A stretch of 22,502 nucleotides of DNA from a virus. This document shows, piece after piece, positions 1 to 8,800 of this stretch (position 1 is its first letter; every line of letters starts with the position of its first letter). The position numbers and the translations under genes are program-made. The stretch is taken from positions 1-22,502 of the IMG/VR virus record IMGVR_UViG_3300035145_003007. One strand, written 5' to 3'. The notes below the pieces were generated by a model that was given only the letters and a program-made list of their open reading frames with translations, had not been told where the DNA came from and made no database searches.

Positions 1-1
1 A

Positions 2-2632
2 GAAATTGAAATAGAAACTACTGAACTTAGAGGACCTAACCTTAGAATTGATACTAGATTAAATTCTAGTATCCCCTCACAGTATAAATCTTATAATGAT
101 GTTTTAAGATATGGAGTTACTTCTTCATTTAATAACATTATTAATGCCCTTTCTGAAAGCGTCCCTGTATCTATAGAATATAATAATTATAATACTGATT
201 CAGGATATACATTTGAAAAATTTACCCATTTTGGGTCTGCTGAAGAAAAATTAAGAAACTTCAAATATAAATTAGGGTTAATAGAAACTTATAATTCACA
301 AAGTCGTTATATTGAAAGTATTACTGATTATAATTCGAATCCTTCTTTAACTTTAGAAAGACATAATAACTTAAATTTAGCTAATAGAGTTATACAAAAC
401 TTTAATGGTTATGAAAAATTTTTATATTATGAAAGTGGAACTTATGCATGGCCTAAATCAGACTCTAGTAAACCATACACCAATAGGCCAACTACTTCTT
501 CAGAAGCCTTAACTTGGTTTGGTAGTAAAACTCCTACGGATTCTGACTATGGGGGACAAATATTAAGTGCTTCTCAATTTGATGACCAAAACCTTTATAT
601 CTTAAGAAACACCATTCCACAGTATATTCTTGATAATGATCAAAATAGTGAATTTATTACTTTTGTTGATATGGTGGGTCAACATTTTGATAATATATGG
701 ATTTATATTGAAAATATTACCGATAAAAATGTAGCAGACAACTCTTTAAACCGTGGTATTTCTAAGGATTTAGTATTTAATGCCTTACAAGAGCGTGGTA
801 TTCCGGCTTTTGATCAATTTGAAAATTCAAGTTTATTTGAATATCTTTTAGGTGGAGATCGCGATGGTAATTTCCAGTATCAAGCACCTGTTTCACAAAG
901 TATGGTAAGTGCTTCTAATGATGGTTCTATTCCTAAAGAAGATATTACTAAAGAAGTATGGAAACGATTATACCACAATGCTCCTTATCTTTTAAAAACT
1001 AAAGGCACTGAGCGTGGTATAAAAGCCCTTTTAGCATGTTATGGTATACCTGAAACAATCCTCCATGTTAAAGAATATGGAGGTCCTGTAGCTGATAAAT
1101 CAACATTTAGAACTTTTAGTTATGAAAAAGCAACTAAAGCCTTACACCTTAATAACTCTACAGAAACCAATCTAAATGTTTCGGTTTCTCCTACAGCAGG
1201 TAATGGTAAAAAACATTTTGAATTTACAATATTACCTAAAAAAACAGGACTAGGATCTAGTGTTAACCCATTAATAAGTTCTTCAACATCAACTTTAGTA
1301 CTTATATCAAGTTCTATAAACGATCAGTCGGGACATTTTTCAGGATCATTTGGTACTAGTTCAGAATTTCCTGTTTATTCTGGGAGACCTTTAACATTTT
1401 TTATTGATGTAAATTCTTCTACTGAATTATCTATAACAGCTTCGACTTATGTAGATAACACAGTACATAATATATCATTTACTTCATCATATGCTGGGGG
1501 TAATTTTGATATAGGTCCCAAAAAAGGAAGAAAATCTAATTTTTATATCCATAATTTTAAAACGTATATTGGCTCTTTATCACAATCTGTAAAAAATACC
1601 CACACTAAAGACCCTAATATAATAGCGGGTAATAACTCATCTTCATACTTTAGTGATTTATTATATTATTCTCCTCTAGGAGCAGATTATAAAACAGAAT
1701 CTTTAGCAGATGGATATCATTTCATTGATTATTCCCCCCAAAATAATAGCAGTGGACGACTTACTATTAATGGTGATTTAGTTAATGTAAGCTATAATAC
1801 CATACAGTATACACACCACTTATCTACCCCAGATACTGTAGGGGTAAGTATGGTGTCCGAAAAAGTTAGATATGATAATGGTATTATTAATGATAATATT
1901 TTATCACCTTTTATAAGAGGTGAAGAATCTTCTCTAGATCGCCAACCACCTGATTACTCTACTTTAGGAATATTCTTTTCCCCTACTTTTGAAATTAATG
2001 AAGATATAATATATACTTTGGGGAGTTTTAGAATGGATGATTATATAGGTGACCCAAAACACTTAACTAGTGGTAGCTACCCTGATTTAAAATCCTTACA
2101 GGATTTATATGCTCAAAAAGTTAAACGTAGATATAACTTTTTTGATTATTTAAAAACCATCCAATATTTTGATCACACTATATTTAAAATTATTGAAGAA
2201 TTTGTCCCTGCTAAATCGAATTTAAAAACAGGTTTAGTAATAGAACCCCATTATTTACAAAGAGATAAATTTGTATATGCTAACACAGATTTTTCCAATA
2301 TAGAAATTAATGAGGCTAATTATAAAGGTACAGGTTCTATATCTGGAGAATATATTTTAAATGAAACTAATATTAATATTATTGATACCTTTGATGGATC
2401 TGTTGGGAATATTGAAAATAATTTTGTATACGCTCCCTATAGTAATAGATATTATAGAATAACTTCAAAATATAACCACCCAACTGAAGATAATGCTATA
2501 ATTGAAACTCAAGATACTCCGTTTGAAGGGGTAGATTTTAATGATGATTCTGGTAAATCTTCAGGAGCTATTAATGATGTTTTTGATCCTACTACTCAAC
2601 AAGCAGACGTAGAAGAGGGAGGAGAGGCTTAA
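2..2632 (+). CDS. Virion structural protein with tail-protein-I-like signature (5' partial)
   Basis: The reading frame is open from base 2 to the TAA at 2630-2632 (876 residues), so the gene starts left of the window. The ATG at 671 is internal: the codons before it read as the same Asn/Ser/Tyr-rich protein and no start signal lies there. Around residues 323-349 (bases about 968-1048) is an Ala-Pro-Tyr-Leu-Leu-Lys then KGTERGIKAL block, recalling the KGT-x-x-G(I/L) helix of P2 gpI-like baseplate wedge proteins. The following ~180 residues are Ser/Thr-rich beta sequence that could be a concanavalin/LamG-like fold. Near the C-terminus are a Tyr/Phe-rich helix (FFDYLKTIQYFDHTIFKIIE) and an acidic tail. 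Position at the head of a run of structural genes supports a tail or baseplate role. Coding is certain; the exact product is inferred. Confidence 0.85.
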   Translation, partial: EIEIETTELRGPNLRIDTRLNSSIPSQYKSYNDVLRYGVTSSFNNIINALSESVPVSIEYNNYNTDSGYTFEKFTHFGSAEEKLRNFKYKLGLIETYNSQSRYIESITDYNSNPSLTLERHNNLNLANRVIQNFNGYEKFLYYESGTYAWPKSDSSKPYTNRPTTSSEALTWFGSKTPTDSDYGGQILSASQFDDQNLYILRNTIPQYILDNDQNSEFITFVDMVGQHFDNIWIYIENITDKNVADNSLNRGISKDLVFNALQERGIPAFDQFENSSLFEYLLGGDRDGNFQYQAPVSQSMVSASNDGSIPKEDITKEVWKRLYHNAPYLLKTKGTERGIKALLACYGIPETILHVKEYGGPVADKSTFRTFSYEKATKALHLNNSTETNLNVSVSPTAGNGKKHFEFTILPKKTGLGSSVNPLISSSTSTLVLISSSINDQSGHFSGSFGTSSEFPVYSGRPLTFFIDVNSSTELSITASTYVDNTVHNISFTSSYAGGNFDIGPKKGRKSNFYIHNFKTYIGSLSQSVKNTHTKDPNIIAGNNSSSYFSDLLYYSPLGADYKTESLADGYHFIDYSPQNNSSGRLTINGDLVNVSYNTIQYTHHLSTPDTVGVSMVSEKVRYDNGIINDNILSPFIRGEESSLDRQPPDYSTLGIFFSPTFEINEDIIYTLGSFRMDDYIGDPKHLTSGSYPDLKSLQDLYAQKVKRRYNFFDYLKTIQYFDHTIFKIIEEFVPAKSNLKTGLVIEPHYLQRDKFVYANTDFSNIEINEANYKGTGSISGEYILNETNINIIDTFDGSVGNIENNFVYAPYSNRYYRITSKYNHPTEDNAIIETQDTPFEGVDFNDDSGKSSGAINDVFDPTTQQADVEEGGEA

Positions 2633-2654
2633 ATTAATTAAAAATTAACCAAAT

Positions 2655-4043
2655 ATGGCTCAAAATAATACACAAGGTACCTTAAGTTCAATGCTTCCCC
2701 AGGGCACTCCTGCAGCTCCCGCTCAAACACCACCATCTTTTGGTGCTAAATTACTTGGAAATAAAGAATTTTCCGTAGAATTAAATGACGCTGTATTCGA
2801 AACAGAAGCATGGAGAGGGAGTAGATATAATGGCCAACAATTAGAAGCTACAGAATTAAATAAATTTAATAAAGGGGATAAAACATATGGTAAAACCCCA
2901 GTAATTGAAAGATACAGTAGAAACATTTATATAGGAAATAGAGTTATAGGATTTGAAAATAACCCTATAGATGATGATCCAAATCCAGGGTTTTTAAAAA
3001 AATCTTATATCAATATTAATGGATATTTTACAATAAATTCTGATGATACTGTAACTGAAGTTGGGGTTAATTTTGAAAATATTAATGAACGAAGAGGATT
3101 TGAAAGATCTTTTATGGAAGACTTTCTTATAGGGAGTAAAGCATCTGTAATTCTTTTAGATAAAGGAGTAGAACAAAATCTTAAAAAAACCTATACTATA
3201 GATTATAATGAAGGTCTTCTTTCACGAATATTAGAAATTAGTGGTAGTACTCAAGAAACTAGCCCCATAATTTTTAATGCTCAACAAGTTATTTTTAATA
3301 ATGGCCCCACAGTCCATGGTATTGACTTAAGAATCCCCAGCGATTTAACATTAACTACTACTGAAACTAAAATATTTTTAAATAATGAGTCAAAATATTT
3401 TACAGATGTATCAGGAAGTGGAGCCAATTTTTTATTAACTAGTAATGCCTTTTCAAGATTAAACAGCTTATTCCAAGATAGTATTACCCATTATTTAGAC
3501 GATTCTGCTTCTAATAAATTTTTTCTTGAAATAAAAGTCCCTAGCATTAGTGGATCTATAAATCCTTATGAGTATAATACTAATGAATTTGGTTTAAGCT
3601 CAGTTAATACTTTTGAATTAGATATGAACAGTATGAAAATTACCCCGGGTTCATTGCGTATTGAAAGCAGATTTAAATCATATTCTAATTTTACTTTTTT
3701 AAACAAATTATCTAACCCGGCAGTTACAGGGGTATCTTTACCAACAGCAGAATTTTTCTTACATTTTACTACTAGCGGGCAATCTAGTCCTACCCACTTA
3801 AACCCAGGAAATCATTTTGTGTTATATAAACTAAATCCTACTCCTAGCATATTAGTTAATATGATTAAAGATGAAGATTTACCTAATGGTATAGGTGAAA
3901 ATGGTTTTATAGTTATTCCTGAAAATATAGATCCTAAGATCAAATATAATCTAACTAAAATTTTAAAAGACCAATTAGGTGTTGAAATAGAAACTGGATA
4001 TGTAGTTAATGGGGATGTTAGCCCATTTGATAGAAATAACTAA
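2655..4043 (+). CDS. Hypothetical virion structural protein
   Basis: 462 residues, not assigned to a named family. The first ~30 residues are low-complexity Gln/Pro/Ala/Thr, like a flexible arm, followed by a mixed alpha/beta body and a long Ser/Thr/Asn-rich beta region typical of phage appendage proteins. No signal peptide, membrane helix or catalytic motif was seen. It starts 22 bases after the upstream stop with only A/T-rich sequence before the ATG and no Shine-Dalgarno. It lies between a putative baseplate gene and a conserved small structural gene, so a tail, baseplate or neck component is likely. That role rests on position and composition only. Confidence 0.75.
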   Translation: MAQNNTQGTLSSMLPQGTPAAPAQTPPSFGAKLLGNKEFSVELNDAVFETEAWRGSRYNGQQLEATELNKFNKGDKTYGKTPVIERYSRNIYIGNRVIGFENNPIDDDPNPGFLKKSYININGYFTINSDDTVTEVGVNFENINERRGFERSFMEDFLIGSKASVILLDKGVEQNLKKTYTIDYNEGLLSRILEISGSTQETSPIIFNAQQVIFNNGPTVHGIDLRIPSDLTLTTTETKIFLNNESKYFTDVSGSGANFLLTSNAFSRLNSLFQDSITHYLDDSASNKFFLEIKVPSISGSINPYEYNTNEFGLSSVNTFELDMNSMKITPGSLRIESRFKSYSNFTFLNKLSNPAVTGVSLPTAEFFLHFTTSGQSSPTHLNPGNHFVLYKLNPTPSILVNMIKDEDLPNGIGENGFIVIPENIDPKIKYNLTKILKDQLGVEIETGYVVNGDVSPFDRNN

Positions 4044-4083
4044 TATACTCAAAAAATTACGATAGGTATAAAAGATACATATT

Positions 4084-4091
4084 TATAAATA
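4084..4091 (+). promoter_or_regulatory. Possible T4-late-type promoter (TATAAATA)
   Basis: TATAAATA, the T4 late -10 consensus, lies 12 bases before the ATG at 4104 in the 60-base gap after the 462-aa gene. The same octamer also occurs by chance inside the 1608-aa gene, so this is only a candidate. Confidence 0.3.
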
Positions 4092-4103
4092 AATAAAAAA
4101 TTT

Positions 4104-4796
4104 ATGGGATATTTAAATAACCAAACAATAATAGTAGACGCTATTTTAACTAAAAAAGGAAGGGAAGCTCTATCAAGACAAGATGGATCTTTTAATATAA
4201 CTCAGTTTGCTTTAGGGGACGATGAAATTGATTATACACTTTTTAATGAAAATCACCCTAATGGTTCCCAATATTCAGGAGAAGCTATTGAAAATATGAG
4301 TATTTTAGAAGCTATTCCTGATGATAGATTTATTATGAAATCTAAATTAGTTACATTACCCCGAGGCACTTCTAAAATGCCTGTAGTAACTGCAAATGTA
4401 TCTAAAATTACCCTTTCTTTAGGATCAACTACTAATATCAATCCTACTACCCTTAATTTTAATGGTACTAGTAATTTAAAAGAACCAGGAGGGTATATAG
4501 CTACTATTGCTGATAGAAGATTACTCCAAACATTTACAGGAACAGCAGCTAAAGGTGCTAGAATTTCTAGAAGAAGACCTTACTCAAACACCCCTATAGC
4601 TGAGTCAGTAGTAGGACAATCTTTTACCCTCACTGCTATTAATTCACAAACTTTATTTGGGACTTCTACTAAGTTACTAACTTCTATTATTATAGAAGGA
4701 AGAGATAGTGGTGCTAGAGTTACTATCCCTGTAGAAATTAGTAAAGAAGTTATAGCAATAACCGCAGATCAAAACGTATCTGGAACCGTAAGATAA
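4104..4796 (+). CDS. Small conserved phage structural protein
   Basis: 230 residues. The N-terminus (MGYLNNQTIIVDAILTKKGR, then a DGSFNITQFALGDDEIDY stretch, residues 27-44) is a pattern I associate with a small protein found beside tail genes in marine T4-like phages; its function is not known to me. The middle is basic (ISRRRPYSN, about residues 154-162). The C-terminal ~60 residues alternate polar and hydrophobic residues like an Ig-like beta-sandwich. The start follows a 60-base intergenic region holding a possible T4-late-type promoter. Probably a virion component, most likely tail-associated, judged by neighbours. Confidence 0.75.
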   Translation: MGYLNNQTIIVDAILTKKGREALSRQDGSFNITQFALGDDEIDYTLFNENHPNGSQYSGEAIENMSILEAIPDDRFIMKSKLVTLPRGTSKMPVVTANVSKITLSLGSTTNINPTTLNFNGTSNLKEPGGYIATIADRRLLQTFTGTAAKGARISRRRPYSNTPIAESVVGQSFTLTAINSQTLFGTSTKLLTSIIIEGRDSGARVTIPVEISKEVIAITADQNVSGTVR

Positions 4797-4806
4797 AATA
4801 TAAACC

Positions 4807-5847
4807 ATGTCAACATTTGTACGCCTAACTACCGACGATATAGTAATTAATACTGAAAAAGTTTCTACTTCTACCTGGAGTAATAACGTTAATAACCTAA
4901 CAACCGCTCATACTTCAAGCACTCAAGCCTCTTTTTCGAGTGCTACATCTAGTGGACAGTTTTACATAGATGTGTATAATGTAGCTACCGATTCTACTTC
5001 AATCACCCCCGAAGTACAGTATTCTGTATCTTATGGACATAAAGCAGGTAGTGGTTCGTTAGATTTTACTAACGAAACAGGATCTTTCGGTTATAGTGCT
5101 ACAAGAGACATATATGGTCAGTATAGATCTTTAGTGTTTGGAACAGAAACTCGTAATTTTACGTTTAATAATCATACACCTAATGATATTTATGTTTTAA
5201 ATGTAGAAAGAGCCCGTTATAAACAAGCTTTAAAACCTGGATCTCTTAATTTTAAAATCAAGAAAGGATCTACTGAACTTTTCCTCACAGACGATTCAGT
5301 TACTACTACCGGTAGTGCAGTTTTAACAAACCTAGGTAGACAATTTAATATAGTATCAGGCTCAAACGGTACAATGTTGGGAACTAATATAACCAGGGTT
5401 ACAGATTCTGGTAGTTATGGATTATTTTACCCAGATGCTGGAGTTATTATTTTAAACCCAGATGCATTAGATGCAGCTACTGCGGATAATGGTTTAAATC
5501 TTGGCACTTCACGTAATAGCAATACTTCGGATAAAAATAACCAAACATTATATAATGCTATTTCTTCATCAGGATACTTTATAGTTGATTCTGAAGAAAC
5601 CATTTCATCTCAATTTTATTTTGTAAGAGCACGGAATAAAGAATTCAATTATTCCACCAATCCTACTTTTATAGATGCAAACGGTAATTTAAATTTTGAC
5701 TCTATGGTAGATGCTCCTAAATCTTATATTACTACTATAGGATTATATAACGATTCAAACGAACTATTAGCAGTAGCTAAGTTAAGCCAACCTATAACTA
5801 AAGATTTTACTAAAGAAGCTTTAATAAAAGTTAAACTTGATTATTAA
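4807..5847 (+). CDS. Virion structural protein with conserved C-terminal module (short paralogue)
   Basis: 346 residues. Three landmarks recur in the same order in the next, much longer protein: KPGSLNF (about 143-149), YGLFYPDAGVIILNP (204-218) and a C-terminal module with EFNYSTNPTF (279-288) and YITTIGLYNDSNELLAVAKL (307-326). This looks like the compact form of a scaffold that the downstream gene has expanded. I recall the C-terminal module from structural proteins of marine T4-like phages. Its stop shares one base with the next start (TAATG), so translation is probably coupled. It starts 10 bases after the upstream stop, preceded by ATATAAAC and no Shine-Dalgarno. Likely a tail or baseplate protein; assembly position unknown. 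Confidence 0.8.
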   Translation: MSTFVRLTTDDIVINTEKVSTSTWSNNVNNLTTAHTSSTQASFSSATSSGQFYIDVYNVATDSTSITPEVQYSVSYGHKAGSGSLDFTNETGSFGYSATRDIYGQYRSLVFGTETRNFTFNNHTPNDIYVLNVERARYKQALKPGSLNFKIKKGSTELFLTDDSVTTTGSAVLTNLGRQFNIVSGSNGTMLGTNITRVTDSGSYGLFYPDAGVIILNPDALDAATADNGLNLGTSRNSNTSDKNNQTLYNAISSSGYFIVDSEETISSQFYFVRARNKEFNYSTNPTFIDANGNLNFDSMVDAPKSYITTIGLYNDSNELLAVAKLSQPITKDFTKEALIKVKLDY

Positions 5848-8800
5848 TGTTTGTATACAAGAAGCTAAAAGCTTCAGATGCGAGCCGAACTCCATTTGAG
5901 GCTCATAAACAATATGTTATAACAGCTGATAATACCAGCTCGTTAGGTATAGATTTTTTTAGTGCTCGTTTTAGTTCTTCTAGTAAGGATGCATTTTCTT
6001 TAAATGATCCTAATGAAACTAAAAAATACTTTCAATTAGATAAGATTTATTATAATAAAGATTTTGGTAATACTTTAGGTGGGTTAGAATATGAGGACCA
6101 AGATACACGTCTATATAAGGAATTAAACGTTATATCTATACCTCAAGGATTATTCGGTAGTAGTATCCAAAAAGGAAGCCTTAACTTATTTGAAACATAT
6201 ACAGACGATTCTAAAGGAAATGTTTATAATTCTTCTTTAACTCTTTCAAATTATCCCACAGATAAAGAAAGAGTATTATATATTGCACCTGTTAAAGGGT
6301 TTAAATTAAGTGACCTTAATAGAGATTACAATACAGGATATTCTTTAGTAAATGCCCCTACTACCTTAGATAAGGTTGTATATGATGATTCTCTTTATTT
6401 AAATTCTATAGAATATATTAGTAGTTCTATAACCCACTTACCAGATTTAAACTGCACAGGTATAAATTTAGAAAGTGGTTATGTAAAATCACCCCATTCA
6501 AATAATATAAATTTTGGATCTGGTCAAGATTTTACAATAAGTTTTTATTATAAAACTCCTACTCTTTCAGGAACTAAATACTTAATAGCTAAATCTTATA
6601 GCAAAACCGCTATTAATAGCCCTGAAAGGGGAAATACCAGAACAACAGGCAGCTTACAAGCCACTGAAATAGATGCAGGCCCTTCATACCCATTTGAAAT
6701 TTATCTTACAGATAACCAAATTAATTTTGCTAGAGCCGATCAGGATATAATTTCTTTAGCTACTAGTTCCGCAGTTTTAGATAATAATACTTTATATCAT
6801 ATAGCTTGCGTTAAAACAGGTAGTAATTTGCGCATATATGTAAATGGTAATTTAACGGGTAGTGATAGTGATAGTACTAATATTACTAAAAACAAAGCTA
6901 ATTTATATATAGGTAACAGAGGAGGAACCCGGAGTGAATATACTTCAGCAGGAGGTACTCTTTCACAATTAATGATTTTTAATAAAGGTCTTAATAACAC
7001 ACAAATATCTAATGTTTCCTCTTCTATAACTGGGTTACCTTATATTGGCAATATATTTTATGAAAATGGACTAATAACAATTACTTCACCTAAATATACT
7101 AATAATTTAGGTAATATTAATGAATCTGTAAACTCACAAATCACTATAAGTCCTACATATGGTAGTGAAAACGATTTTGATATAAAATTATTAGAATCCG
7201 AAGGAGCAACAGTATTTAAGTCAACTTTTACAGCATTTAATTCCCAAAGTATAGAGACAAATATCTATAGTGCTACTAATTATGATATTATAGATTTTTC
7301 AAACACAGGAGTTGGCGGAAAACTTGTTTCATCTTCTAATCAAGAAGGAGATTCTACAGTAGGAGAATATTCTTTATTTACAGCACAAGCACCTTTTGAA
7401 AGAGACGAATATTTTACAGCTACAGCTTTTAGTAGTAAATTACTATTTATAGGAGGGGCTTATGGAGTACCAACCTTATATAATCTCTATCCTGGTTATG
7501 TTATTCCTTCTGGATCTACGGGTGGTTTTAACCCAACACCTGTTAGTTCATCTACAATTTCTATAACTTCAAATAGTAGTAAATGGTTAATAAGTGCTTC
7601 AGAATTAACAACAACCCAAAATTTCACAATAAAAGCTAGCGCATCTCAATTTGTAATTGATGAAAGTTTCCCTACCTCTGATTCTTCTATATCAGATACT
7701 GTATTTTCTTATGACCAAAACACAGCAGATTCGGGAGCATTATATATAAACGATTATGTAATTGATGGTTTAGTTCTAACAGGTAGTTTAGAAGATATAC
7801 CTAATTATGCTGGATTTATAAGAAATTTGAGCGGCTTAGCAGGTACTGAAGCTAACGGAGATACACGTATTAGAATACCTGCAACATCGGACTCTGCTAC
7901 TGATGATAGAAGTAACATCCAATTCAGGGAAGGAGGACTTCTTGTAGCAGGTGATAAAAATGATATAAAAATAATTACAGTCCCCAGTGATAATGATATT
8001 TCTATAACTCTAACTATGAGTCCTAAGTTCACAAACAGTGAACCTTTTGCACGGAATGTAACCTATAAAATTCGGTCAGGATCTACTGCTATTGCTTCTA
8101 AAACAGTTAGTATACCTGGTGAAACATCAGTTCCTTTGGCAACTACCCCTTTAACCGTAACACGATTTATAACTGCTAGTGATGAATATGATATGACTAT
8201 AGATATGGGGGGCCGTTTCTCATTAGAAATGACTGAAGCAACTCTTCAAATCACTAGCCAGACTCCTGGACAGGGAAAACGTAATAAAGTAGCACTAATA
8301 AATAATTCTCTAATATTAGATGACCGAGATAATGATAGAACTAAATGTTATACAGTCCAAATAGACGAAATTCATACTAGTGCTTCTAACCAAGCTACGG
8401 GTCCTAATTTTGACTCAATAACTGAAGGAAGCTTAAAAGTAACTTTAGAAAGAGTATTCCAAGGACAAGCTACAACAATTACTAGTTCAATATATGGTCC
8501 AGAAACCGTTTCAGGATCATTTTTTAAGTTTATAAACTTAGACGATATAGATGGTAACGGTACTATAAATACCCACGTAAGTTATTTACGTACTAAAATA
8601 GAATTAATTGATACTTCTTCTCTTAATGTTAATTTAGAAAATCCATTACAGACATTTAGTAATGGCGAGGGATTTTATATTAAAAACTTTAAAGTAAAAG
8701 AGATTAGTGGTTCTTCATCCGCTACTGTATCTGTAAATGTTAGTAGTTTTGATGATTTTACTACAGATGAAGAAATCCCTAATAGGAATACAGCAGGACC

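Noticed and set aside
671-2632. ATG at 671 as the start of the first gene
   Set aside because: The frame is open from base 2 and the upstream codons have the same composition, so this ATG is internal to a gene cut by the window edge.
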